From positions 1 to 58,660 of the forward strand of contig CAJOFQ010000008.1 in assembly GCA_905233955.1 (NCBI GenBank): a stretch of DNA of 58,660 nt, given 5' to 3'. Of this stretch, positions 8,272 to 16,268 are shown piece by piece (the first letter of the stretch is position 1; each line of letters starts with the position of its first letter). The position numbers and the translations under genes were made by a program. This DNA is from an uncultured Lachnospiraceae bacterium (GTDB lineage Bacteria > Bacillota > Clostridia > Lachnospirales > Lachnospiraceae). The notes beneath the pieces were generated by a model. That model was given only the letters and a program-made list of their open reading frames with translations. It was not told the origin of the DNA and did not search any database.

Positions 8272-8332
8272 TATGAGTGTTGAACAGCACATTGCACACA
8301 AAGTGTGCGTGCTGTGAATCATAAGCGAGGGG
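8271..8332 (+). repeat. 62-nt hairpin repeat, copy 1
   Basis: Sixty-two bases that differ from 44582-44643 at a single position. The core folds as CAGCAC-(ATT bulge)-GCACAC, loop AAA, GTGTGC-GTGCTG (8285-8314). Both copies begin at the stop codon of the gene before them. Each copy also contains a 14-codon frame (MSVEQHIAHKVCVL). From here to 8470 no other gene is evident. Confidence 0.8.
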
Positions 8333-8367
8333 CAAAAAGACAGAAAATTTGACACAGCTTCCGACCC

Positions 8368-8396
8368 TTGAAAATGATTATTAAGGATGCTATCAT
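8368..8396 (+). promoter_or_regulatory. Candidate promoter of arcC
   Basis: TTGAAA (8368-8373), 17-base spacer, TATCAT (8391-8396), about 75 bp before the arcC start. A TTGACA at 8349 has no well-spaced -10. Confidence 0.45.
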
Positions 8397-8471
8397 GTGA
8401 GGACAGGTACAAATGTCTAACAGCAGATTGCACCTCATAACTGAAATCATTTACACAAAGAGGACACATAG

Positions 8472-9428
8472 ATGAAGCACAAACGAATAGTAATAGCACT
8501 GGGGCATAACGCACTGGGAACAACATTGCCCGAACAGCGCGAAGCGGCAGCAGGAACGGCCCGGGCAGTAGCGGAATTTGCAGCGGCGGATTACGAGATA
8601 GTAATAACACACTCCAACGGCCCCCAGGTTGGCATGATACATACCGCCATGTCAGAATTTGCTATGAATCATGAAGCATACACACCTACGCCCATGAGTG
8701 TGGCTTCTGCCATGAGCCAGGGCTATATAGGCTACGATCTGCAGAGTGCCATCCGGGGAGAATTAGTATCTCGAGGTATCGCAAGGTCGGTTTGTACGGT
8801 GTTGACACAGGTAATAGTGGATCCCTATGACGAAGCGTTTTATCGTCCATCCAAGATAATAGGGCGCCTCTTGAATGAGGATGAAGCCCATGCCGAAGAG
8901 AAGAAGGGCAACCATGTCACAAAAGTAGAAGGAGGCTACCGCAGGATTGTGGCCACGCCGAAGCCCGTGGAGATAGTGGAGACGGATTCTATACAGGCAC
9001 TGCTCAAAGCCGGGAATCTGGTAATAGCCTGCGGAGGAGGTGGGATCCCCGTAATAGAACAAGCCCATCGTCTTAAGGGAGCCTCAGCAGTCATAGAAAA
9101 AGACACTGCAGCCGGAACTCTTGCGGATGCGCTTGACGCGGACATGCTTATTATACTGACCGGAGTAGACAAGGTTATGCTTGGTTACGGCACAGAGGGC
9201 GAACGGCCGGTAGATTTTCTTTCCGTCAATGAGGCGCAAGCCTATCTTGAAGATGGAGAATTTGAAGAAGGAACCATGGCTCCCAAGATACGAGCGGCGA
9301 TAGATTTTGTAGGAAATTCAGCAGTTAGAAAAGCCCTCATAACCAGGCTCAATCCTGACGGATTGGAATGGCAGGGCACAGCAGGCACCATGATTGGTGC
9401 AGGCGGAATGGAACGGGTGAACGCATGA
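8472..9428 (+). CDS. arcC: Carbamate kinase
   Basis: Amino-acid kinase fold, 318 aa, the usual length. It makes ATP from carbamoyl phosphate and ADP, the last step of arginine-deiminase or allantoin/agmatine fermentation, in the cytosol. Seen: N-terminal IVIALGHNALG (GGNAL-type glycine loop), THSNGPQVGM, VIACGGGGIPVI and the phosphate-binding end region GSMAPKI-like (EGTMAPKIRAA), all in the family order. The start ATG at 8472 lacks a strong ribosome site but matches the family N-terminus. No arcA or arcB is beside it, so the carbamoyl-phosphate source is encoded elsewhere. Its stop overlaps the ATG of a DtxR-like repressor (ATGA). Confidence 0.93.
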   Translation: MKHKRIVIALGHNALGTTLPEQREAAAGTARAVAEFAAADYEIVITHSNGPQVGMIHTAMSEFAMNHEAYTPTPMSVASAMSQGYIGYDLQSAIRGELVSRGIARSVCTVLTQVIVDPYDEAFYRPSKIIGRLLNEDEAHAEEKKGNHVTKVEGGYRRIVATPKPVEIVETDSIQALLKAGNLVIACGGGGIPVIEQAHRLKGASAVIEKDTAAGTLADALDADMLIILTGVDKVMLGYGTEGERPVDFLSVNEAQAYLEDGEFEEGTMAPKIRAAIDFVGNSAVRKALITRLNPDGLEWQGTAGTMIGAGGMERVNA

Positions 9429-9799
9429 TAATACAGGAATCAGCGCAGGATTATTTGGAATCAATACTTATACTTTCACAGACAAGAACTCATGTACGCG
9501 CAACAGACATATGCAAATATTTTGGTTACGCCAGAGCGACAGTATCTGTGTCCTTGAAGCAGCTTCGTGAGAACGGCTATGTTAATGTAGACAGCCAGAA
9601 AAATATAACTCTAACAGAATCAGGCAACAAGATAGCCAGTGAAATGTATGAACGGCATTTGTTTTTGACCAGATTTTTCACGCAGATAGGAGTGCCCAAG
9701 GACATAGCAGCCAAGGATGCCTGTCGCGTGGAGCATTATGTATCCCGGGAGACCTTCCAGGCGATGAAGGATCATTTTGGAGACAATGCCGAGGTATAA
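9425..9799 (+). CDS. DtxR/MntR-family metal-dependent repressor
   Basis: 124-aa regulator: N-terminal winged helix (about 1-62; RATDICKYFGYARATVSVSL is the recognition region) and a C-terminal dimerisation/metal domain with family ligand pattern ERHLFL...AKDACRVEHYVS (about 76-108, offering His, Cys, Glu, His). There is no SH3-like third domain, so it is the short MntR/IdeR-core type; the metal is probably Mn2+ or Fe2+. ATG overlaps the arcC stop; the longer frame into arcC is not needed. The 3' end overlaps the convergent glycosyltransferase by 28 bp. Why it is coupled to carbamate kinase is not evident. Confidence 0.85.
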   Translation: MIIQESAQDYLESILILSQTRTHVRATDICKYFGYARATVSVSLKQLRENGYVNVDSQKNITLTESGNKIASEMYERHLFLTRFFTQIGVPKDIAAKDACRVEHYVSRETFQAMKDHFGDNAEV

Positions 9800-10896
9800 T
9801 AATCCGCCAGTTTGGACGCTTCGGTGTTGATGTCGTAGCCTCTTTCTTTTATTCTGCTAATGTGAATATCGCTGGATCTCTCCGATTCGTCTGACGGGGA
9901 GATCTTTTTTATATGGTTAGCCCATTCTAAATCGGACGCAGCAAGAGGAATTTTAATATAGGTGCCGCCCATATCAGCGTCGTCGGGCACGCCGTCTGAC
10001 ACAACCACAGGAAGACCACAGGCAGCAGCTTCGATATTGACGATGCCCAGCCCCTCATAAATGGATGGCAGCACAAAAATATCCATAGCTGATAAAACAC
10101 CGGGCACATCATCTACGCTGCCCAAAAGAATAACACGATCAGTCAAACCGTATTTTTCTATTTGTAAATTAAGCTCGTTCAAAAGATGCCCTTCACCGGC
10201 GATTACAAGCCTGTGGTCAAGATGCATGTCATTGACCAGAATGTTCATGATGTCAATGAGCTTTTTCTGATTCTTCTGCTCAGTAAGCCTGCCAACAGTT
10301 CCCAGCAGGATAGAGTCTCCAATATTATATTTACTGCGAAAAGCCGCCCGCTTATTATGGTCAAAAATATAGTGCTTGGAATCAATGGCGTTTTTGATAA
10401 TGGTATAATCGCTTTTCGGGAATAAAAAATCTCCGGCAAGAGCACTGCAGGCCAGACGGTAATTAGCCATTTTTTCACCGGCGTACAGCAGAGGAATGTT
10501 CCTTATGGCGTGAGAAACTGTGTCAGCGGCTTTGTTCTGATGGCTGTGAATGATGAGAACCTTTATACCGGATTTTTCGGCATAAGGAAAATAAAAACAC
10601 GCAGCGTTAGCCATGTTGCAGTGAATAATATCGTAGTACCCGGATCTTTTTTTGAAGAATTTTCTGAGGACGCCAAGAGTTTCCGGCAGACATTTAAGGG
10701 AAAAAGGAGGCAGAACATCCACCCTGCTGCCGTGGGATTTAAGCTCATCTAAAAGAACCTGATCCGGCTTGCTATGGGTCACAAAATCCATGGCAAAACG
10801 ATCGTCCAGATGTCTGTAATAATTCATGCAATAGCTTTCGATCCCGCCGCACACACTAAGCGACGGAGTAACAACAAGTATTTTTATCTTTTCCAT
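9772..10896 (-). CDS. Family-4 glycosyltransferase (GT-B)
   Basis: 374-aa cytosolic or membrane-associated sugar transferase, typical of capsule/exopolysaccharide or lipid glycosylation. Seen: N-terminal Rossmann half with TPSLSVCGGIESY glycine-rich loop, and C-terminal donor-binding half with GTVGRLTEQKN, ILLGSVDDVPG and the E-x7-E motif of GT4 enzymes in LPSIYEGLGIVNIEAAACGL. Start at ATG 10896 is preceded by GAGGT; a nine-codon extension lacks one. It is an isolated minus-strand gene between two plus-strand blocks and its end runs 28 bp into the dtxR-like gene. Donor and acceptor cannot be told. Confidence 0.88.
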   Translation of the reverse strand: MEKIKILVVTPSLSVCGGIESYCMNYYRHLDDRFAMDFVTHSKPDQVLLDELKSHGSRVDVLPPFSLKCLPETLGVLRKFFKKRSGYYDIIHCNMANAACFYFPYAEKSGIKVLIIHSHQNKAADTVSHAIRNIPLLYAGEKMANYRLACSALAGDFLFPKSDYTIIKNAIDSKHYIFDHNKRAAFRSKYNIGDSILLGTVGRLTEQKNQKKLIDIMNILVNDMHLDHRLVIAGEGHLLNELNLQIEKYGLTDRVILLGSVDDVPGVLSAMDIFVLPSIYEGLGIVNIEAAACGLPVVVSDGVPDDADMGGTYIKIPLAASDLEWANHIKKISPSDESERSSDIHISRIKERGYDINTEASKLADYYTSALSPK

Positions 10897-10941
10897 ATTC
10901 GACCTCATGATTTTTTGATCCACATAAAAATACTACCACAA

Positions 10942-10969
10942 TTGACAAAGAAAAGAAAATACATACAAT
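10942..10969 (+). promoter_or_regulatory. Promoter of hprK
   Basis: TTGACA (10942-10947), 16-base A-rich spacer, TACAAT (10964-10969), 61 bp before the hprK start. Confidence 0.6.
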
Positions 10970-11030
10970 AAGAAAAAGGGGAAAAGAAAAAGCATACAGC
11001 ATAAAATACAAAGCAAAGAAGGGGGTACCA

Positions 11031-11972
11031 ATGGCAGAAGAAGGCACCAAACTTTCCAACATAGCAGAATTTCTTAATCTCAAGAATTTCACCGAAGAAA
11101 TGGATTTGTCCGAGCATTATGTCAAGGTCCGGGATATCAACAGACCAGCGCTGCAGCTCAATGGTTTTTTCGAACATTTCGAGCCGGACAGAATACAGCT
11201 AATCGGAATGGTGGAGTGGACATATCTTAACAGCCGCAAGACCGAGGAAGAGCGCAAATACATATTCATGAAGCTAATGTCCCAGGGCAGGCTGCCATGT
11301 ATAATATTTTGCCGGGGGTTTGTGCCGGAGGAAGCGCTTCTGCAGGTAGCCTACTCTCAGAATGTACCGCTGCTGGGAACAGAGAGGGCGACATCCGAAT
11401 TTTTAGCGGAGCTGATATACCGCCTGCGTTATGAGCTTGCGCCTACCCAGAGGATACACGGCGTAATGGTCGATGTATACGGAGAAGGCCTCATGATCAC
11501 AGGAGATAGCGGCATAGGTAAGAGCGAGGCCGCACTGGAGCTGATCAGGCGAGGACACAGACTGGTAGCTGACGATGTGGTAGAGCTTAGGAAGATAGAC
11601 GCCCACACACTTATGGGATCCTCCCCGGCGGTTACCAAGCATCTAATAGAGCTGCGAGGCATAGGCATCATTGATGTTAAGAGCTTGTACGGAGTAGAGT
11701 GTATAATGGACTCCCAGAGGCTGGATTTTGTCATAAAGCTGGAGGACTGGAAAAAAGAAACCGAGTATGAGCGCTTTGGACTGGAGGATCAGTTCATGGA
11801 CATACTGGATACGCAGGTAGTATGCCATTCGCTGCCGGTTCGGCCTGGCCGTAACCTGGCGGTTATCTGTGAGACAGCCGCCATTAACCACAGACAGAAG
11901 AAGATGGGCTACAACGCGGCAGCAGAGCTCTATCGAAGAGTTCAGGAGAATATGTCCATCAACCTGGCCTGA
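11031..11972 (+). CDS. hprK: HPr(Ser) kinase/phosphorylase
   Basis: Bifunctional kinase/phosphorylase that phosphorylates the regulatory serine of HPr and Crh in response to fructose-1,6-bisphosphate and ATP, the sensor of catabolite repression in low-GC Gram-positives. Seen: Walker A GDSGIGKSE (158-166), conserved His143 just before it, LVADDVVEL, and the HprK signature ELRGIGIIDVKSLYG (about 206-220). Length 313 aa is normal. ATG 11031 has GAAGGGGG nine bases upstream. Its likely substrate, the Crh-like protein at 16016, lies 4 kb downstream in the same direction. Confidence 0.96.
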   Translation: MAEEGTKLSNIAEFLNLKNFTEEMDLSEHYVKVRDINRPALQLNGFFEHFEPDRIQLIGMVEWTYLNSRKTEEERKYIFMKLMSQGRLPCIIFCRGFVPEEALLQVAYSQNVPLLGTERATSEFLAELIYRLRYELAPTQRIHGVMVDVYGEGLMITGDSGIGKSEAALELIRRGHRLVADDVVELRKIDAHTLMGSSPAVTKHLIELRGIGIIDVKSLYGVECIMDSQRLDFVIKLEDWKKETEYERFGLEDQFMDILDTQVVCHSLPVRPGRNLAVICETAAINHRQKKMGYNAAAELYRRVQENMSINLA

Positions 11973-12047
11973 GAAAAAATTACAGAGTGGAATTAATTTT
12001 TAACCCTCGCATATCATAATATGCAGCATAGGAAGGAGCAAATAATA

Positions 12048-13454
12048 ATGGAACGACCCAATGCGTGGAAGAAATACCCGGAAGGAAAGAACCGCAAAAA
12101 GCTTATGGAATTTGCGGAAGGGTATCGCAAATTTTTATCTGAATGCAAGACAGAGAGGGAATGCAGTGCCTATTTTATAGAACAGGCCAAAAAGGCAGGC
12201 TTTAAGGATATTGATGAGCTCATAGCATCCAATACCAAATTAAAGCCTGGCGACAAGGTTTACCGCAGTAATTACGGCAAGGCCCTTGCAGCATTTGTAA
12301 TAGGCAAGGAGCCGCTGGAAAAGGGCATGAATATCCTGGGAGCCCATATCGATTCACCCAGGATGGATCTCAAGCAGAATCCATTATATGAGACTACAGA
12401 TATGGTGCTTTTGGACACACACTACTATGGAGGCATCAAGAAATATCAGTGGGTTACACTGCCCCTGGCTCTTCATGGAGTAGTTGCCAAAAAGGACGGC
12501 ACCGTGATCAATGTCAATATAGGAGAGAAGCCCGACGACCCGGTGTTCGGTGTAAGCGATCTGCTGATTCACCTGGCAGCAGATCAGATGACCAAGAAGG
12601 CAGCAAAGGTTGTGGAGGGTGAGCAGCTTGATGTGCTGGTAGGAAGCCTTCCCCTCTATGACGATGATGATAAAAAGAAGAAAAAAGCCAAAAAAGAGCT
12701 TGTTAAAAAGAATATATTAAGAATTCTCAAGGATACATATGGCATAGAAGAAGAGGATTTTATGTCTGCCGAGATAGAGGTTGTACCGGCAGGTGCCGCA
12801 AGAGATTACGGTTTTGACCGCAGTATGATAATGGGTCATGGACATGACGACCGGGTATGTGCATATCCTTCCTTCTGGGCGCTTTGCAATGCCAAGCCTT
12901 CCAATCGTACATACGCAGCTCTCCTGGTTGACAAGGAGGAAATAGGAAGCGTAGGCGCCACAGGAATGGAATCCCGGTTCTTTGAGAACACCATTGCAGA
13001 GCTTACAGCGCTTTTGGGAGATTACTCCGAGCTTGCAGTTAGGAGGGCGCTTTCCAACAGCAAGGCATTGTCATCAGATGTTTCGGCGGCTTATGATCCG
13101 CTTTATCCTGAGGTTACAGACAAGAAGAACGCTGCTTATTTTGGCAGAGGTTTGGTGTTTAACAAGTTCACAGGTTCACGCGGCAAGTCCGGCTCCAATG
13201 ACGCATCCGCTGAATTCATGGGCCAAATCAGGGGAATACTTGACGATGCGGATGTATCCTTCCAGACATCAGAGCTTGGCAAGGTAGACATTGGCGGCGG
13301 CGGAACCATCGCCTACATTCTTGGCAACTATGGCATGTTAGTAATAGACAGCGGTGTTGCAGTGCTCAATATGCATGCGCCCTGGGAGATAATAAGCAAG
13401 GTAGATCTTTACGAAGCATACAGAGGATACATTGCTTTCCTGGAAAAAGCATGA
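12048..13454 (+). CDS. M18-family aminopeptidase
   Basis: Cytosolic dinuclear-zinc aminopeptidase (aspartyl/lysyl aminopeptidase I family), 468 aa. Family marks: GAHIDSPRMDLKQNPL (first zinc His and Asp), DKEEIGSVGATGMES (catalytic Glu pair), AYDPLYPE and the late GGGTIAY and NMHAPWE motifs that carry the remaining zinc ligand. An unusual lysine-rich stretch (DDDDKKKKKAKKEL, about 206-219) sits in the inserted domain. ATG 12048 is chosen because AAGGAG precedes it; the in-frame ATG 27 bp earlier has no ribosome site. Its stop overlaps the murB start (ATGATGA). The bases in front contain one copy of the 13-mer CATATCATAATAT (12010-12022). Confidence 0.93.
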   Translation: MERPNAWKKYPEGKNRKKLMEFAEGYRKFLSECKTERECSAYFIEQAKKAGFKDIDELIASNTKLKPGDKVYRSNYGKALAAFVIGKEPLEKGMNILGAHIDSPRMDLKQNPLYETTDMVLLDTHYYGGIKKYQWVTLPLALHGVVAKKDGTVINVNIGEKPDDPVFGVSDLLIHLAADQMTKKAAKVVEGEQLDVLVGSLPLYDDDDKKKKKAKKELVKKNILRILKDTYGIEEEDFMSAEIEVVPAGAARDYGFDRSMIMGHGHDDRVCAYPSFWALCNAKPSNRTYAALLVDKEEIGSVGATGMESRFFENTIAELTALLGDYSELAVRRALSNSKALSSDVSAAYDPLYPEVTDKKNAAYFGRGLVFNKFTGSRGKSGSNDASAEFMGQIRGILDDADVSFQTSELGKVDIGGGGTIAYILGNYGMLVIDSGVAVLNMHAPWEIISKVDLYEAYRGYIAFLEKA

Positions 13455-14356
13455 TGACCAAAGAACAAAAAGACTGGCTGAAAAGCCACACCACAGTGCG
13501 CTTAAATGAGCCCATGTCTTTGCACACGACATTTAAGATCGGGGGCATGGCGGAAGCCTATGTTACTCCGACAGAAGAAGAATTAGTACAGATAGTGACC
13601 TTTGGGGCGAAGAATGATATACCCGTTACAGTTCTTGGGAATGGCTCCAATGTACTGGTCTCAGATGATGGGATCGCAGGAATTGTAGTATCCATTTCAA
13701 GGCCGATGTCACAGATATCCATTGAAGGTGAGCGTATCACAGTACAGGCTGGAGCCATGCTTGCTGCAGTTGCCAGGGCAGCAGGGGATGAGGCTCTTGC
13801 GGGACTGGAGTTTGCAGGAGGCATACCCGGATCTGTAGGCGGTGCTGTTGTGATGAATGCAGGGGCATACAGCGGACAGATCTCAGATGTTCTTAGATCA
13901 GTAAGAGTACTAAATGAGGATGGCGGTTTTGTAAATTATACTGCGGATGAATTGGAGCTTGGGTACAGACACAGCATCTTCATGGAAGAAGCCCATAGAG
14001 ACGAGATAATGGTATCTGCGGAATTTGAGCTGGTGCCTGGTGATCGCTATGAGATTGTTGCCAGGATGGAGGATTACAACGCCAGGCGCAGGGACAAGCA
14101 GCCCCTGGAATACCCTTCTGCTGGCAGCACCTTCAAGCGGCCGGAGGGTTATTTTGCCGGCAAGCTCATCCAGGAATCAGGGCTTGCAGGATATACAGTT
14201 GGAGGCGCTTCTGTTTCAGAGAAGCACTGCGGTTTTGTGATCAACACCGGTGGAGCTTCTGCCGCTGATGTCAAGGCGCTGATCAGTCATGTCCAGTCCG
14301 AAGTGGAACGAAGGTTTGGAGTTCATTTAGAAAAAGAGGTTCAATACATTGGCTAA
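13451..14356 (+). CDS. murB: UDP-N-acetylenolpyruvoylglucosamine reductase
   Basis: FAD enzyme that reduces UDP-GlcNAc-enolpyruvate to UDP-MurNAc, second committed step of peptidoglycan synthesis. Seen: N-terminal HTTFKIGG, VTVLGNGSNVLVSD (FAD pyrophosphate binding), GGIPGSVGGAVVMNAGAYSG, the short type-II-like substrate domain with YRHSIF, and the catalytic serine region AGSTFKRPEGYFAGKLIQ. Length 301 aa fits the type II enzymes of Firmicutes. Starts ATG 13451 or 13454 both overlap the aminopeptidase stop; the end overlaps rapZ by 8 bp, making a tight murB-rapZ-whiA-crh operon as in Bacillus and Clostridium. Confidence 0.96.
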   Translation: MMTKEQKDWLKSHTTVRLNEPMSLHTTFKIGGMAEAYVTPTEEELVQIVTFGAKNDIPVTVLGNGSNVLVSDDGIAGIVVSISRPMSQISIEGERITVQAGAMLAAVARAAGDEALAGLEFAGGIPGSVGGAVVMNAGAYSGQISDVLRSVRVLNEDGGFVNYTADELELGYRHSIFMEEAHRDEIMVSAEFELVPGDRYEIVARMEDYNARRRDKQPLEYPSAGSTFKRPEGYFAGKLIQESGLAGYTVGGASVSEKHCGFVINTGGASAADVKALISHVQSEVERRFGVHLEKEVQYIG

Positions 14357-15251
14357 ACCGTTGATAATTACCGGCATGTCCGGGGCAGGCAAGCATACCG
14401 CAAGCTCCGTTTTGGAGGATTTCGGATATCATTGTGTGGACAATTTGCCGGTTCCTCTTTTAAAATCCTTTGTGGATCTTAATTTTTCTGGACGAATCGA
14501 GAATCTGGACAGAAGTGATGACGATCCCAAATACGCAGTTGTAATCGACATCAGAAACGGCAAAAATCTTGACCTTCTCCAGGGCATACTGGACGAACTG
14601 GATGCCGATGGCAAGGGCTTTGAGATACTGTTTTTGGATGCCGAGGATAGTGTGTTGGTGAAGCGCTACAAGGAGACCCGTCACACTCATCCAATCGCAG
14701 GAGCAAAAAGAGTCGGCGACGGACTGGCAATGGAGCGCAAGGCTGTGACCTTTTTAAAGCAGCGGGCAGATTATGTTGTAGACACTACACACCTTCTGAC
14801 CAGGGATTTAAGGAGCGAGCTGTCGTCTATTTTTATAGATAAAAAAGAATATAAGAGCCTGCTTCTGACGGTACTTTCCTTCGGCTTCAAGTATGGAATA
14901 CCCCAGGATGCTGATCTGGTGTTTGATGTGCGCTTTTTGCCCAATCCGTTTTACGATCTGAACCTTCGCCCTCTGACAGGCAATGATGAACCCATTCGCC
15001 AGTTTGTTATGAAGGAACCTGCGGCTGGCGAATTTGTTGATAAAATCCAGGATCTTATACTTTTCTTAATTCCTAATTATATAAAAGAAGGCAAAAATCA
15101 GCTCGTCATATGTATAGGCTGTACCGGCGGCAAGCACCGTTCAGTTACACTTACCAACGCCATATATGACAGACTCCAGAGTGCCGATGCTCCCTACGGT
15201 ATCCGAATTGAGCACAGGGACATAGAAAAGGACGCAAAAAGGGGTAAGTAA
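14349..15251 (+). CDS. rapZ: RNase adapter / nucleotide-binding protein RapZ (YvcJ)
   Basis: P-loop protein of the RapZ/YvcJ family. In E. coli RapZ senses glucosamine-6-phosphate and delivers sRNA GlmZ to RNase E; in Firmicutes the role is less clear (competence, envelope precursors). Seen: Walker A GMSGAGKHTA (8-17), VDNLP (YHCVDNLPV), the family stretch FGFKYGIPQDADLVFDVRFL and the C-terminal IGCTGGKHRSV motif. 300 aa is the standard length. Start is TTG 14349 inside the end of murB. Neighbours follow the conserved yvcJ-(yvcK)-whiA-crh order, except that no yvcK/glmR lies between rapZ and whiA. Confidence 0.95.
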   Translation: MAKPLIITGMSGAGKHTASSVLEDFGYHCVDNLPVPLLKSFVDLNFSGRIENLDRSDDDPKYAVVIDIRNGKNLDLLQGILDELDADGKGFEILFLDAEDSVLVKRYKETRHTHPIAGAKRVGDGLAMERKAVTFLKQRADYVVDTTHLLTRDLRSELSSIFIDKKEYKSLLLTVLSFGFKYGIPQDADLVFDVRFLPNPFYDLNLRPLTGNDEPIRQFVMKEPAAGEFVDKIQDLILFLIPNYIKEGKNQLVICIGCTGGKHRSVTLTNAIYDRLQSADAPYGIRIEHRDIEKDAKRGK

Positions 15252-15252
15252 C

Positions 15253-15930
15253 ATGTCTTTTTCCCAGAAAGTAAAAAAAGAACTGTATCCACTGCAAAAG
15301 AATTACTTTACTTTAGTCAGGAAAAAGATTACTATAGATGAATATGACGCCGTTTATGAACGCACTGACGAGGATGTGCGTGCCAGTATCCGCGGCGCGT
15401 TTCTGGTGGGAGGGAGCATAACAGACCCTTCCAAATCATACCATTTTGAGATTGTGGTTCACAGTGAGGATGAGGCCGGGGAGCTGTGCTCTCATCTGTC
15501 GGAATATCAGGTTGCAGCGCATGTTCACAGGCGCCGCAACAGTTTTGTTGTCTACAGCAAGGACGGCTCGGATATCGCATCTATCCTGGGGATAATGGGA
15601 GCGCATAATGCGCTGATGGATTTTGAGAATATGCGCATTCTTAACGAGATGCGCGGCTCTGTTAACAGGCAGGTCAACTGTGAGACAGCCAATATTCGCA
15701 GAACAGTCCGTTCCTCCGTAAGGCAGATCGAGGCGATACGCCGTATTGAGGAGAGTTTGGGAATGGAGTCTTTGCCCCTGCCGCTGCGGGAGATTGCGGA
15801 TGTCAGAGTGTCCAATCCTGATGCCTCACTGGCCCAGCTGGGGGAGCTTTTACACCCGCCGGTGGGAAAGAGCGGCGTGAATCACCGTCTTCGCAAGCTT
15901 ATGGAGATAGCAGATCAGATACCGGAGTAA
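15253..15930 (+). CDS. whiA: Sporulation/cell-division regulator WhiA, shortened at the N-terminus
   Basis: WhiA is a DNA-binding protein made of a degenerate LAGLIDADG homing-endonuclease fold and a C-terminal helix-turn-helix. The second lobe (RGAFLVGGSITDPSKSYHFEI, about 47-67; NEMRGSVNRQVNCETANIRR, about 130-149) and the HTH end (LPLREIADVRVSNPDASL, GKSGVNHRLRKLMEIAD) are clear. Usual family length is about 300-320 aa; here it is 225. The first ten residues MSFSQKVKKE match the normal start, but most of the following WhiA_N region is missing, leaving only a NYFTLVRKKITI remnant before the second lobe. The reading frame is clean, so this is an in-frame deletion rather than a frameshift. 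It is one base after rapZ. Confidence 0.88.
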   Translation: MSFSQKVKKELYPLQKNYFTLVRKKITIDEYDAVYERTDEDVRASIRGAFLVGGSITDPSKSYHFEIVVHSEDEAGELCSHLSEYQVAAHVHRRRNSFVVYSKDGSDIASILGIMGAHNALMDFENMRILNEMRGSVNRQVNCETANIRRTVRSSVRQIEAIRRIEESLGMESLPLPLREIADVRVSNPDASLAQLGELLHPPVGKSGVNHRLRKLMEIADQIPE

Positions 15931-15972
15931 TAGCATATTGCGACGCGAAGCTAGTCCTTTAGGGCATGTACA
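15931..15972 (+). repeat. Gene-end hairpin repeat family 2, copy A
   Basis: Begins directly at the whiA stop. Its first 30 bases match 35651-35680 at 24 positions without gaps (shared core AAG-C-AGTCCTT and AGCA-ATTGC), and the GCATGT at the end is also shared. The outer bases can pair (GCAT...ATGT) in both copies. Confidence 0.5.
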
Positions 15973-16015
15973 GTTTTCCGTATTATCATAAAACACATTG
16001 GAGGTTTTGCTTTTA

Positions 16016-16264
16016 ATGAAAAAAGAAGTTAAGATCAGCATGAATGATTCCATGGAGACAACACCTATTGCGCATCTGGTTGCTCTTGCCAACCAATTCT
16101 CCAGCCAGATATATCTGGAGATGGGTTCCACCAGGGTGAATGCCAAGAGTATCATGGGTATGATGAGTCTGGTTTTAATGACCGGCTCCGTCGTGACGAT
16201 TGATGCAGCAGGAGACGATCAGGACACAGCGGTAGAAGCGATTGAACAGTTTTTAACAACATAA
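16016..16264 (+). CDS. crh: Crh-like catabolite-repression HPr
   Basis: 82-aa HPr-fold protein. Aligning its Pro17 with Pro18 of HPr places Glu14 at the catalytic His15 position and Thr16 at Arg17, so it cannot accept phosphate from Enzyme I. The regulatory serine is kept (Ser45 in NAKSIMGMMSL, equal to Ser46). This is the design of Bacillus Crh, which carries Gln at this site and acts only as a HprK substrate and CcpA corepressor. Gene position after rapZ and whiA is the same as Bacillus crh. Start ATG 16016 has GGAGG 10 bases upstream; the in-frame upstream codons lack support. HprK is encoded at 11031. Confidence 0.88.
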   Translation: MKKEVKISMNDSMETTPIAHLVALANQFSSQIYLEMGSTRVNAKSIMGMMSLVLMTGSVVTIDAAGDDQDTAVEAIEQFLTT

Positions 16265-16268
16265 GTCT

